A stretch of 64,000 bases of DNA from Natronohydrobacter thiooxidans. GTDB lineage: Bacteria; Pseudomonadota; Alphaproteobacteria; Rhodobacterales; Rhodobacteraceae. The notes beneath the pieces are model-generated. The model saw only the letters and a list, made by a program, of their open reading frames with translations, had not been told where the DNA came from and searched no databases. Both the position numbers and the translations under genes were made by a program. Shown here one piece after another: positions 53,840 through 63,192 of this stretch (the first letter of the stretch is position 1; the number at the start of each line of letters is the position of its first letter). Where the stretch lies: positions 1 through 64,000 of the forward strand of contig NZ_MJAP01000009.1 in NCBI RefSeq assembly GCF_001884735.1, in the 5' to 3' direction.

Positions 53840-54148
53840 ATGTTTGTTGAAGACATCACAGAAGGAGAGAGCATCCATGCCATCAACTGTACCGTCCTGA
53901 GCGTCAATCAACATTTGAAGATAGCCAGCTTCTTTAACCGACCAGTCAGTGTCGCGGTTTGCGTGGTCGTCACCAATTGCACGTAGCGGGACGACCACCT
54001 GTTTGCGAAGATGTGGGGTCTCTTGACTTAGAATGCTCAACCCCACAAGTAGGATTTCCCGAGTCTGTAGAAAACCAAGTTCTTCGACGCGTTCTATGAA
54101 CCCGCAAACTTCCTTGACTAGATCATATCGGATCAATTCGCTCGTCAC
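53822..54148 (-). CDS. Hypothetical protein, probably truncated at its 3' end
   Basis: 108 aa starting MTSELIRYDLVKEVCGFIER, soluble and mostly helical by composition, family unknown. The last five residues (HLGTM) and the stop lie inside the repeat at 53788-53839, so the original C-terminus has probably been replaced. A GGAGG at about 54155 precedes the start. Confidence 0.5.
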   Translation of the reverse strand: MTSELIRYDLVKEVCGFIERVEELGFLQTREILLVGLSILSQETPHLRKQVVVPLRAIGDDHANRDTDWSVKEAGYLQMLIDAQDGTVDGMDALSFCDVFNKHHLGTM

Positions 54149-54228
54149 GGTTGTGCCTCCCTATTTGAACTCATCTTTATCCCTAGCTGTAGTTGGTTGA
54201 TTAAGTCTTAATATGTCGGGCGGTGGAG

Positions 54229-54901
54229 TCAGCAAATCGTGTTGGCGCGCGGGCCTGAAGCGAGCAGCGGCCTGAGCACATCCAAGTAGGAGCGGTCCGC
54301 GTTGTTCTTTGCGGCGTGCCAGCGGCCGTAGGCGGCAAGGTTCTTTGACGCGGGGCCACAGAAGGGCTGCATGAAGGCGCGGAACCGGCTGATCAGGGCG
54401 TTGACGGTGTTGATGTGGTGACTGCGCGGGGGGCGCTTCGAGCGCCGTCCGGCATTCAGTGAGAAGTGCGGGATATGCTCGTCCTTCGCGATTCGCTCGT
54501 AGGTGACGAATCCGTCCGTGCAGAGCACTGCATCGGGCGCCATCACGGGCAGCAGCGCAGCGGATGTTGCCTGCTGGCCCGCATCGGCGATGACCTCGAA
54601 AGCCCGGTGGCTGGCGCGATCGGTTACCGCGACGAGCTTCTTCTCCCAGGCCCGCAAGCCCTCCGGAGGTGCCGTCACCGAGCCATTCCATCGCTATGCG
54701 CCCGCTCTGGTCCGACCCCACCGCAGGCGTGCGTCGCCCCCGCAGCGCGGCCGGGCTGCCGGCATTGGCCCGAGCGTCGATCTCAAGGACGGCCTCCGCA
54801 CGCTTACGCGCATCGGCCACGAGGCCCTCGGCTTAGCGCAGCTCCTGCGGGGTCAGGCGGGCGAGCATGCGGCCAAACTCGGTTGGATCGAAGCGGGGCA
54901 T
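54229..54901 (-). pseudogene. IS1595-family (ISXO2-like) transposase, decayed
   Basis: The start reads MPRFDPTEFGRMLARLTPQ, followed by a stop, then ADARKRAEAVLEIDARANAG; a zinc-ribbon piece PRCGGDARLRWGRTRAG is in another frame. The C-terminal part VLCTDGFVTYERIA, HHINTVNALISRFRAFMQPF and YLDVLRPLLA is the ISXO2-like DDE end. A stop, a frameshift and loss of the middle make it non-functional. Confidence 0.75.
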
Positions 54902-54984
54902 GGCGGGTCTCCTCGGGCCTCGGAAACCTCAGCATACCTCATTGACGCGTTGAAACAAAGTGCGAACCAACACGATTTGCTGAC

Positions 54985-55374
54985 ACCGCTATCCATACCG
55001 TGCTGACCGATAACGGCATCCAGTTCACCAATCGCAAGCGAGACACATACGCCTTCGAGCAAATCTTCAGCCGCGTCTGTCGAGAAAATGGCATCGAGCA
55101 GCGGCTGACCAAGGTGAACCACCCTTAGACGAATGGCCAGGTCGAGCGGATGAATCGTTCCTTCAAGGTAGCAACAGTGAAGCGATACCACTACGAAACC
55201 CATTCCCAGTTGCAAACGCTCGTCACAGATTTCATCGCGGCATACAATTGCGCGCACGGTCTGAAGACGCTCAATGGCCTCACGCCCCAAGAATACATCT
55301 GCAAAATCTGGACAGCGGAACCAGAAAGGTTCATCGTTTGCCCAAGCCATCACACGCTGGGACTAAACACCTAG
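54985..55374 (+). pseudogene. IS481-family transposase, C-terminal fragment
   Basis: VLTDNGIQFTNRKRDTYAFEQ, then NHP, a TAG where Trp is expected, then TNGQVERMNRSFKVATVKRY and LNGLTPQEYI form the catalytic C-terminus of an IS481-type enzyme. The N-terminal half is absent and the stop is in the conserved HPWTNGQ motif. The N-terminal fragment at 46161 may be from the same type of element. Confidence 0.75.
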
Positions 55375-55404
55375 TCGCTTATCTCGAGCGTGCCCGCCCG
55401 CCGA

Positions 55405-55662
55405 TAGACGCAGCAGGCTGGCCACCCTTTCGGCCGTTTGCTTGAGTGGCAGCTTGAACAGCACCTTGATCGACAGGCAGAACCGGATCGCCGCATCAGA
55501 GAAAACCGGCGGGTGCCCCGGACGGCCCTCATGCGGCGCGTACCAGCCCATCTCCTTGTCCAGCCAGAGCAGCAGTGACCCGCGCTTGCTGAGGGCCGCG
55601 TTGTCGTCAGACCAGTTCGTCACGCGGTAGTGGGCGGGCTTAGGCTTGCTCATGCCGCCCAT
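55405..55662 (-). pseudogene. IS5-family transposase, N-terminal fragment
   Basis: Reads MSKPKPAHYRVTNWSDDNAALSKRGSL in overlapping pieces, then WYAPHEGRPGHPPVFSDAA and KVLFKLPLKQTAERVASLLRLS, the IS5-type N-terminus. After this the homology ends abruptly and the DDE part is missing. A related fragment at 59998 breaks at the same place. Confidence 0.75.
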
Positions 55663-55678
55663 CTAACCGCATGAATTC

Positions 55679-55971
55679 ATGATGTGCATCCCGCGCGGTC
55701 GGGGTTCTGCAACATGTATAACCGCCCCATGCGCAAGAGGGTTTCTAGATCAGTTTCGCGCGCTGTCGGGTGCTGACATGTATCCGGCCTCAGTTGCGGC
55801 CATCACCATGCCGCGGGCCCGTATGGTGTTCGCGGATCAGGTCCCAAATCAACGCCGCGTGCTCGATGGCACTTTGTTGCAGGCTGGATTCCCTGATCCC
55901 GTCTCACGACCGTTGCGCCAAACTTCTCCTTGCCCTCTTCCGCGCCGACGTCCTCGCGACCGACGGTCGGC
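55679..55971. other. Non-coding stretch downstream of the IS110-type gene
   Basis: No gene recognised. In IS1111-type members of the IS110 family the region beyond the transposase belongs to the element, so part of this may be its other end and could encode the family's guide RNA; no structure was assigned. Confidence 0.35.
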
Positions 55972-57000
55972 TTACGCCGCCGCGGTCGGAGACCGGTAGA
56001 CGCCGCCACGGGCCATCAAAGCCCAGACGATCCGCGCCATCTTGTTCGCCAGTGCTACGCGCACCAGCATCGGCGGCTTGCGCGTTAACATTCCACCCAG
56101 CCAGGTGCCCGGCCGGGCTGCGGCATGGACATGCCGTTTGATGATGACGCTGTTCGCCCCGATGATCAGCAGCCGACGTAAGGATCGCTCGCCCATCTTC
56201 GTCGTGGACCCTAGCCGTTGCTTGCCACCCGTGGAATGCTGGCGGGGTGTCAGACCCAGCCACGCCGCAAAGTCGCGCGCTTTGCGGAAGGTCTCAGGCG
56301 GCGGGGCCAGCACCGCGATGGCGGTGGCGATCAGGGGGCCTATGCCGGGCACCGTCATGAGCCGCTGGGCCACCTCGTTCTCCTTGGCGCGGCGCGCGAT
56401 CTCGGCGTCGAGCTTGCCGATCTCCGCTTCAAGATGGGTGAGGGTGCTGACCAGCACCTTCAGCGTGCCGATGGCATCGGCGGGCAACCCGCTGCCCGGG
56501 TCCTCGACTATGGCGAATAGTCGTGCAGCGTTCGCGGCGCCTTGCGGCACGATCTGGCCGAACTCGCCCAGGTGGCCCCGGAGCGCATTGATCGCCTGCG
56601 TCCGCTGCCGGATCAGGAGCTCGCGGATCCGGAAGACGGTCGCGGCTCCTTGGGTCTCCTCGCTCTTCACGGGCACGAACCGCATCGTCGGGCGCATCGC
56701 CGCTTCGCAGATTGCTTCGGCATCAGCCGCGTCATTCTTCTGGCGCTTCACGAACGGCTTGACGTAGGCGGGCGGAATCAGCCGCACCTCATGTCCCAGC
56801 TTGCCAATCTCGCGGCCCCAGAAGTGGGCACCTCCGCAAGCTTCAATCGCGACAACGCATCGCTGCAGCTGCCCGAAGAAAGCCAGCACCTGATCCCGCC
56901 TTAGCTTTTTGCGGAAAATTGCACGCCCAGCAGCGTCAGCACCATGCGCTTGGAACACATTCTTCGCCAGGTCGAGCCCGACCGTGATAATCTCCGACAT
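55972..57000 (-). CDS. IS110-family transposase, intact
   Basis: 342 aa. N-terminal DEDD domain: TVGLDLAKNVFQAHG with the first Asp near residue 9, IEACGGAHFWGREI with Glu near 55 and KNDAADAEAICEA with the two Asp near 97-100. C-terminal domain: VPGIGPLIATAIAVL near 220 and FAAWLGLTPRQHSTGGK near 250, with the conserved Ser. The start at 57000 is chosen for GGAGGAC upstream and the conserved N-terminus; the frame continues 14 codons further up. The enzyme appears complete. The repeat at 57032 lies just before it. Confidence 0.9.
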   Translation of the reverse strand: MSEIITVGLDLAKNVFQAHGADAAGRAIFRKKLRRDQVLAFFGQLQRCVVAIEACGGAHFWGREIGKLGHEVRLIPPAYVKPFVKRQKNDAADAEAICEAAMRPTMRFVPVKSEETQGAATVFRIRELLIRQRTQAINALRGHLGEFGQIVPQGAANAARLFAIVEDPGSGLPADAIGTLKVLVSTLTHLEAEIGKLDAEIARRAKENEVAQRLMTVPGIGPLIATAIAVLAPPPETFRKARDFAAWLGLTPRQHSTGGKQRLGSTTKMGERSLRRLLIIGANSVIIKRHVHAAARPGTWLGGMLTRKPPMLVRVALANKMARIVWALMARGGVYRSPTAAA

Positions 57001-57031
57001 GACCGTCCTCCTTTGTGGATCCTCACAGACC

Positions 57032-57078
57032 CACCTTGGCACAAAGATGCCGTCAGGGGGCGGTCACATCATCAACGC
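57032..57078. repeat. Inverted partner of the repeat at 53788; followed by a G12 run
   Basis: Begins CACCTTGGCACAAAGATGCCG, the complement of the left copy, and ends near 57078. Seven bases on lies a run of 12 G (57087-57098). It is upstream of the IS110-type transposase and is probably the element end or the preferred target of the element. Confidence 0.5.
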
Positions 57079-57190
57079 CCATTGTCGGGGGGGGGGGGCG
57101 AGCACATCATCAAAGCCTATCAAGGTCGACGCGGCTCGCGAAACATCGCGATTACGTGAACCTTCCCGCAATCAGGATGACCAATCGCCT

Positions 57191-59815
57191 TCATTGGCGA
57201 TCAACTTTTCTCCAAGAAAAGGATATCAATCTAATAATAACCCTGAGACAGTATCTGGAGAATGCCGCCAGGAGATCACTGTTCCTAACAGGTACCGCTA
57301 AGACAGGGCCTGTTATCCAGTAAATGGTAATGAAAACTCGCCCTAAGAAGAACTTGCACAAGAACTCATCTCGAAAACTTCGTAGAAACACCACATCAGG
57401 ATGATATGGATTCCTGTAAGCTGCTGTCGCAACGAAGCAAGACCCTCCAGAAGAATGAGCCTCCTCTTCCTGCTCCTCGTTGTCGAGAGGCGGCGTGGGT
57501 TTGGCTGGCTCATTTGTAGAATTATCTGGAGGACTATTTGAGAAAACTGAATCTATGTGATTCTGCCAAAAATTATCATCATCATCTTCGATACTACCTT
57601 GATCAGTTTCACCGGCATTAATTGGCAGGCCATCATGGTTCAGATCTAAGTTTGTCACAAGTGTCTGCGCAAGCTCTGGATTGAACCAGTTAACAATGAT
57701 TTCTGCGCCAAAGTCATGGAATATACCACCTTCGACGGTCCGGGGAACAGAACCCAGAAACTCCATAAACTGCGCCTTATCCATCTGGTTGAAATAGTAA
57801 CTCAATTCCTCGGCACGCTCGGCAGCAGTCATGAAATCAAGAATAAAATCCTCAATATCATGCATGCGATCTCCGCGACCGACAAGCTCCACCTCAAGCT
57901 TTGACCTCTCGTCACGGATTATCAAATTATAACTGCCGCTAGAATGATCTTCAAAGGCCGAAAGCGATTCAATAAAATAAAGGTCGTCTTTGAAAAGGCC
58001 GCCGAAGCTAAGCACGTCACCATTATCAGGATTGAAGTCGATGATTTTATGGCTTCCAGATCCCTCAAAGTGATACAAATTCATTCCACCATTACCCGCG
58101 ACGGTCGCCTTGTCACCAGCTATATGGAATAGGTCATTTCCATCGCCACCAATCAAGGAGTCGGATTCGCCAGAAGATACAAATATATTGTCCCCTCCAT
58201 CTGACTCCATATGATTTTCTCCGGCTCCCCCTTTGAGAATATCGTTACCCCGCCCTCCGTAAATTAAATCATTCCCCTCCCCTCCCGACAATATATTGTT
58301 ACCCGCTACACCTCGGATAATATCGTCGCCGAGATTGCCGAATATAGTATCGTTACCCTGACTTCCAATCAGATAGTCAGATAGATGAAGATTTGGGTCT
58401 ATCAGCTGATCTGTGCCCATCATGGAGACACCCACGCCATGAAGTGTATAGGAAATTTTCATCAGGCTGTTCGCGCCAAGTTCTATGTTTCCATTTTCAT
58501 CTTGCAGTGTTTCCTCGTTCCGCGTCGTGACCAGGCCTCTTGCATGAATAGAGAGAGGATCTCCCTCATCCACTTCAGTTCGCGGATCATCATGTGCGCT
58601 CATATATTGAGCCCACACATGGGTGTACTCATCAGGAATAAGCTTGTCGTTTATGCTGAACTCTATCGAATCGTCGCTTCGATTTGATATGAATATCGTG
58701 AGCTGCTCTCTCGATCCATAAGCTTGTATCAAGATGAGGTCGCCATGCATGCTCTGGTCGAGATTTAAAATTACGTTTTCAATTTCTACATCAAGAAGTT
58801 TCTTGCCGATCAAATTCTGCGCCATCATCCTGTATGCTTCACCGGCCGGCGTTAGGTGTATGTCTATTTCATGGGGCTCCTTTCCCTCGCCATGTGTATG
58901 CGACATTTTTGCAAGCTTTGAAGAGAGATGCTTATAATTGGTGCCCCAGACGTTGGCCTCATCGACACCATTTTTTATCATTGTTTTAAATGTTTCTGTG
59001 AGCAAACTGGCTTGCTCCATGCCAGTTATTTCACTATAACTTGAGATATTCCATTCGGAAAACAACACCTTCAGGTTGCCGAAGCCCTCATCGTCAAGAA
59101 ACTCTTGGATTGCGTTCCATCTTTGGGACTGCCCCATGGCCTGCGCCAGGTTCCTTGGATAGAAGTGAGCAATTACCATGTCGATATTTTCTTTTGCCTC
59201 GGAATCCAAGCCATTGATTATGGTGGTATTGCTTTCAGGACCGCGCCAATATGCACCTGTTTGAATCGCTATATTTGGTTGAATCCATTCATGCGGAGAG
59301 CTTAGTTTTTCTCTATGCATTTCATAAATTACACCCAGCCCTTTAGCATAAGCATTCGCGATTAACCCGTATTCCTCTGCGGTCATGCGTTCGTCGTGAT
59401 ACCACCACTCATTACCGATTTCGAAGGTTCTAAAAACGGGTGGCCCATATTTTCCATCAATCATGTCTGCGACGGTTAGCAGAAACTCACTCAGCGCTTC
59501 TTCGTCTACGGTTCTTTGCCCGAATTCGCCCTCAGTCAGAAAAGTATGAGTTGGCAGAACAAAGGTAATATCGCCACCTCTTTCATCTGCAAACTCCAGT
59601 GCTTGCCTCAAAGACACAATGTCTGGGTGGTCATCCTCGAAAATTTTCTTTAATGAACCATCTTTGTGCGAAAGGCGCTCAGTGACCGTTCCGCCTGGAT
59701 ATCGAAAGTTTGTTGCTTCGATCCAGTTTGAGAATCGGTCTAGGGGGCTCCCTGGCGAAGTGCGGTTACCACCATACATGATATTGCTGCCGAAGTGGGC
59801 TTGTGTAACGAGCAT
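57191..59815 (-). CDS. Large RTX (haemolysin-type calcium-binding) protein with glycosidase-like domain
   Basis: 874 aa. N-terminal TIM-barrel-like domain of the clan GH-A kind: FRYPGGTVTERL near 38, TFEIGNEWW with a candidate acid/base Glu near 135 and VLFSEWNISS with a candidate nucleophile Glu near 253. RTX nonapeptides of the GGxGxD type (GSQGNDTIFGNLGDD, GGEGNDLIYGGRGND) occupy about 485-560. There is no N-terminal signal peptide, so type I secretion is likely. Near the C-terminus GSCFVATAAYRNPYHPDV matches the short CFVATAAY motif seen at the ends of various surface proteins, followed by hydrophobic stretches. Probably acts on extracellular polysaccharide. No transporter genes are nearby. 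AT-richer than the polysaccharide locus. Confidence 0.78.
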   Translation of the reverse strand: MLVTQAHFGSNIMYGGNRTSPGSPLDRFSNWIEATNFRYPGGTVTERLSHKDGSLKKIFEDDHPDIVSLRQALEFADERGGDITFVLPTHTFLTEGEFGQRTVDEEALSEFLLTVADMIDGKYGPPVFRTFEIGNEWWYHDERMTAEEYGLIANAYAKGLGVIYEMHREKLSSPHEWIQPNIAIQTGAYWRGPESNTTIINGLDSEAKENIDMVIAHFYPRNLAQAMGQSQRWNAIQEFLDDEGFGNLKVLFSEWNISSYSEITGMEQASLLTETFKTMIKNGVDEANVWGTNYKHLSSKLAKMSHTHGEGKEPHEIDIHLTPAGEAYRMMAQNLIGKKLLDVEIENVILNLDQSMHGDLILIQAYGSREQLTIFISNRSDDSIEFSINDKLIPDEYTHVWAQYMSAHDDPRTEVDEGDPLSIHARGLVTTRNEETLQDENGNIELGANSLMKISYTLHGVGVSMMGTDQLIDPNLHLSDYLIGSQGNDTIFGNLGDDIIRGVAGNNILSGGEGNDLIYGGRGNDILKGGAGENHMESDGGDNIFVSSGESDSLIGGDGNDLFHIAGDKATVAGNGGMNLYHFEGSGSHKIIDFNPDNGDVLSFGGLFKDDLYFIESLSAFEDHSSGSYNLIIRDERSKLEVELVGRGDRMHDIEDFILDFMTAAERAEELSYYFNQMDKAQFMEFLGSVPRTVEGGIFHDFGAEIIVNWFNPELAQTLVTNLDLNHDGLPINAGETDQGSIEDDDDNFWQNHIDSVFSNSPPDNSTNEPAKPTPPLDNEEQEEEAHSSGGSCFVATAAYRNPYHPDVVFLRSFRDEFLCKFFLGRVFITIYWITGPVLAVPVRNSDLLAAFSRYCLRVIIRLISFSWRKVDRQ

Positions 59816-59997
59816 ATGATTTCACCCCTAAATTCTTGAGAATTCTGGGTTAGTGGGCTGAATCGCTGGTTAAGATGGATAGACTCCGGGAAAAGTTATT
59901 CTTGAAAATTGTCCTTTTTCAGTCGCAGTGGGCGAGGTTGCAGAACTCTCTACCGTTGAGGATTCACATCACGAATCCATGTGGTTAGCCGAGCGGC
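59816..59997. promoter_or_regulatory. Upstream region of the RTX gene
   Basis: About 180 bp without a gene. It presumably contains the RTX gene promoter on the minus strand; I could not assign elements. Confidence 0.3.
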
Positions 59998-60246
59998 ATG
60001 AGCAGGCCGAAATCCGTGCTCTATCTCACGGCGAACTCGTCCTCCTATAACGATGCGTTCAGGAAGCGCGGGCCGTTACTGATCTAGCTGGACAAGAAGA
60101 CGGCCAGGCACGCCCCGCATGAAGGCCGGTCTGGACGCCCAACGGCGTTGGCGAATGCGACGATCCAGTTCTTCCTGTCGATCAAGATGCTGTTCAAGCT
60201 GCCGCTCAGACAGACCGCCGGGATAGTCACCAGTCTGCTGCGGCTC
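59998..60246 (+). pseudogene. IS5-family transposase, N-terminal fragment fused to a GST-like gene
   Basis: From ATG 59998 the text reads MSRPKSVLYLTANSSSYNDAF, RKRGPLLI, a TAG, then LDKKTARHAPHEGRSGRP and MLFKLPLRQTAGIVTSLLRL. It resembles the fragment at 55405-55662 and breaks after the same LLRL stretch, where the GST-like sequence begins in the same frame. Confidence 0.7.
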
Positions 60247-60970
60247 GCGGGGCAGAGTGGCGCCGTCAGTTTCTACAAGTTCGACATCACGCTACCGCGC
60301 GCACCAAGGCTGCTGGAGCTGACGTGCGGCACGACCTCCCAGCCGATTCTGGAGATCACACAAGGTCAGGTCATCAAGGAAAGCCTGATCATTCTCCGGT
60401 ATCTCGAACAGGTTTTTGCGGATCCACCCATCGCGCGCAGTGACGCCTGTGAGCGCGCTGTCAAGAACATGCTGGTCACGCTAGAGGGGTCGCTCACGGT
60501 GGCTGGTTATACATTCGTGATGAACCACGACTGGACCCGGCGCGCCCGGTTCGAAGCAACGATGTTGAACCACTATGCTCGGCTGAATGATTCTCTGGTG
60601 CAGATCAATCCGGCGGGAACCTGGCTTTTCGACCGCTTCGGTTGGGCGGAGGCGGTATTCACGCCCCTCTTCAGGCGTTTCTGGTTTCTCGAATATTACT
60701 GGGGCTTCGACTTACCGACCGGGGGGGCGTTATGCCCGCATGTGCAAGTGGCGCGAGGCTTGTCTTGACCATCCGGCAGCGCAGCAGGTTATCCGCGAAG
60801 AGATCTTCAAACTCTATTACGACTATGCGCTCGGCGCGGGAAACGGGGCGCTTGTCGAGAGCCGCACGCGCTCAAGTTTTGTCTTTGCGCCGCATTGGTC
60901 CGAACGTCCATGGCCGCCAACAGATAAATACGCGCCAACCGCTTCTGACAGGGATCTGGGCCTGCTTTAA
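60247..60970 (+). pseudogene. Glutathione S-transferase-like gene, N-terminus missing and frameshifted
   Basis: The first part (FDITLPRAPRLLELTCG, then IKESLIILRYLEQVF and NPAGTWLFDRFGWAEAVFTP) is GST-like but lacks the true start. A run of seven G near 60720 shifts the frame, and KWREACLDHPAAQQVIREE and YYDYALGAGNG continue in the second frame. It ends at TAA 60970. The IS5 fragment has replaced its first residues. One base less in the G run would restore the C-terminal part. Confidence 0.6.
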
Positions 60971-60989
60971 TCGGTATCAGCGACCGGTG

Positions 60990-61595
60990 TCAGGATAGCG
61001 GTTCGGCGACAAGGGCCGACAGCGCTTCGATCAGGCTGTCGGCATCGTGGCGCAGCGGGTCGTCGATGGCCTCAGTCAGCCCTTGCATCATCACGACACC
61101 CAATATGGCAAAATGCAGCGCCACCGCCTCGCGCCGGGTCGCCTGCGGATCTTTGCCGGGCACGTCCAACGCTGCGGCCAGCGCATCGTACATTTGCCGC
61201 GTTACCGGGTGGATCGAGGTGTTGATCGCACCATTGCCACGGGCCTTTCCCAATCGCGCACCCATTTGCGGGGCCAAATACATCAGCCGGAAGCGCTCCA
61301 GATCCGCCAGATGAAACCGTGCAATCTCATTGACAAAAGCCGCCCTAGCCTCGTTCGGATCGCTTGTCCCTGAAACCGCGGCGATCCCCATTTGTGCCTC
61401 GCTTTCGACCCCCGGCAGCACCACCGCCACCCCAAGCGCCTCCTTGTTGGGAAACCAGTAGATAACCGCCTGCTTGGTTACCCCCAGACGGTTGGCCACG
61501 GCATCGAAAGTCAGCGCGGCGGGTCCGCCCTTGCGCACCAGCGCCCGCGCCGCTTTGACAATCCGCTCCCGCGTATTACTCGATCTTGGAGCCAT
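60990..61595 (-). CDS. TetR-family transcriptional regulator
   Basis: 201 aa with an N-terminal TetR HTH (RERIVKAARALVRKGGPAALTFDAVANRLGV, residues 9-40 approx., then VIYWFPNKEALG) and a variable helical ligand domain. The start at 61595 is preceded by AAGGGTAAGG. Divergent from the GST-like gene at 61666, with two palindromic sites between them, so it probably represses that gene and itself. Confidence 0.85.
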   Translation of the reverse strand: MAPRSSNTRERIVKAARALVRKGGPAALTFDAVANRLGVTKQAVIYWFPNKEALGVAVVLPGVESEAQMGIAAVSGTSDPNEARAAFVNEIARFHLADLERFRLMYLAPQMGARLGKARGNGAINTSIHPVTRQMYDALAAALDVPGKDPQATRREAVALHFAILGVVMMQGLTEAIDDPLRHDADSLIEALSALVAEPLS

Positions 61596-61613
61596 AGCCT
61601 TACCCTTGCGTGT

Positions 61614-61648
61614 TTACCATTGGTAAGTTACATTACCTACCGATGGTA
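61614..61648. promoter_or_regulatory. Two TetR-type operator candidates
   Basis: TTACCATTGGTAA (61614-61626) is a perfect palindrome about a central T, and TACCGATGGTA (61638-61648) is a related palindrome, with 11 bp between. Both carry TACC-N3-GGTA. They lie in the 70-bp divergent region between the regulator and the GST-like gene. Confidence 0.65.
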
Positions 61649-61665
61649 AGCAAAGGGGGAGTGCA

Positions 61666-62367
61666 ATGAGTGTTCTGAAGCTTTTCGCTTTTTCTCCGGC
61701 CTGGGGGCTTCCGACCTCCGGGCCATTTGCGATCAAGCTGGTTGCCTGGTTGAACGCCAACAAGATTCCGTTCGAACTGGTCAATGAGAATCGCTCGGGC
61801 AAGGGGCCGTTGGGGAAAAGCCCCTGGATCGAGATCGGAGGAAAGCGCTTGGGCGACAGCGATGTCATCATTGAGCACCTCGCACAGCGTCACGCCATCG
61901 CCCTGCCCGGCAAACCGGCCACGCCGCCTGCTGCCACCGCCTATGCGTTCAAGACCATGTTCGAGGAGCATTTCCATCAGGTCCTCGAATGGGAATTATT
62001 CGTACACCCCGAAGGTCTTGCCCATATCCGCTCGGTCATCAGCGAGGCCGCACCCGGCCTGCTTGTGCCGACGATCACCCGGTCCATGTACAGGCATTTT
62101 TCTCGTCAGCTTCACGCTCGCGGCATCGCGCGCCACACACCGGAACGCATCGCAGCAATAGGACAAGCCGATATCGACGCACTGGCCGCATTACTGGCCA
62201 GCCAGCCCTACATTTGCGGAGATACGCCGGGGCTGGCTGACTTCGCCGTGCTCGGACAGGTCGCACCTCTCGCCCGATGGCACATGCAAACCCCGGTCGC
62301 CAGTGCCGTCAAGGCCAACCGCCCCGTTATGTATTGGTGCGAACGGCTGATTGCAGAGTATCTATAA
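61666..62367 (+). CDS. Glutathione S-transferase-family protein
   Basis: 233 aa with an N-terminal thioredoxin-like domain (KLFAFSPAWGLPTSGPFAIKL, FELVNENRSGKGPLGKSPWIEI) and a C-terminal helical domain (LASQPYICGDTPGLADFAVLGQ). This resembles GSTs of the FAX-like type. Probably detoxifies an electrophile under control of the TetR-type regulator. Start ATG 61666 follows GGGGGAG. Substrate unknown. Confidence 0.8.
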   Translation: MSVLKLFAFSPAWGLPTSGPFAIKLVAWLNANKIPFELVNENRSGKGPLGKSPWIEIGGKRLGDSDVIIEHLAQRHAIALPGKPATPPAATAYAFKTMFEEHFHQVLEWELFVHPEGLAHIRSVISEAAPGLLVPTITRSMYRHFSRQLHARGIARHTPERIAAIGQADIDALAALLASQPYICGDTPGLADFAVLGQVAPLARWHMQTPVASAVKANRPVMYWCERLIAEYL

Positions 62368-62559
62368 CGCCCTCTGCGGCAGTCGATTTCACGTGGTACG
62401 GCCCCGAATCGGCTCATTCTCCAACCGCATTCCCCACGACTTTCTCTTTCCGGTCGCGCCAAATGACCAGCATCACCAACAGGAGATCCGGAAGAGAACA
62501 ATGCCACATGATATCTTGGGCAAAGGTGCATTCGAGTGGATCGGGTCAGCCCGGCTATT
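62368..62559. other. Junction region, no gene recognised
   Basis: About 190 bp between the GST-like gene and the Tn3 remnant. No supported gene. Confidence 0.3.
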
Positions 62560-63192
62560 CGGAAGTGCTGGCCTTGGGCTGTTCGATCACGGATTTCACC
62601 TTGGCGACCAATGCGCAGGGCGTTTTTCAGCGCATGTTGTTGCGCATCGCCCTTATTCAGGCCGATTCGGGCACGGCGTTGCATATCAGCATCCAGCAGC
62701 CAATCGATGATGAACAGGGGCCGTTCGATCCGGCTGATTTCGCGCAATGCGACCGCAAGTTCATGCTGTCGGGGATAGGATGCAAATTTCCGCAAGAGTT
62801 GGCATGGCGGCATCGCGCCCACCACCATGGTTGCCGCGCTGCGCAGTATATCTGCCCAGTTTTGAGCTGATGACGTGATCCCTGACCTTGCCGCCGATCA
62901 GGCCCTTCAGTTCCTTTGGGCAGGATGCCGGATCGAAGATGTAAAGGCGCTTGGAAGGCAGATCCCGGATGCGGGGGATGAACTGAAATCTCAGAAGGGC
63001 GGTGACGGCGAAGTCGTGGTCGGTGAACCCGCCCGTGTCGGCATACTGTTCACGGACTTTCTGGCCTGCGTTTGTCATCAACAGGCCATCGAGGATGTAA
63101 GGGGCCTCGTTCACCGTGGCCGAGATGGTCTGGGTGGCGAAACCTACTGATCTGATCCCCACAATCGCCAACGCGATCATCAAAACCTGCAT
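62560..63192 (-). pseudogene. Tn3-family transposase, C-terminal remnant
   Basis: On the minus strand VNEAPYILDGLLMTNAGQKV, DTGGFTDHDFAVTALLRFQF, IPRIRDLPSKRLYIF and LKGLIGGKVRDHVI match the catalytic region of Tn3-type transposases. From about 62830 the text continues in other frames (FASYPRQHELAVALREISRI, ERPLFIIDWLLDADMQRRAR, GLNKGDAQQHALKNALRIGR). The stretch between the two parts has been altered. No intact frame. Confidence 0.75.
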
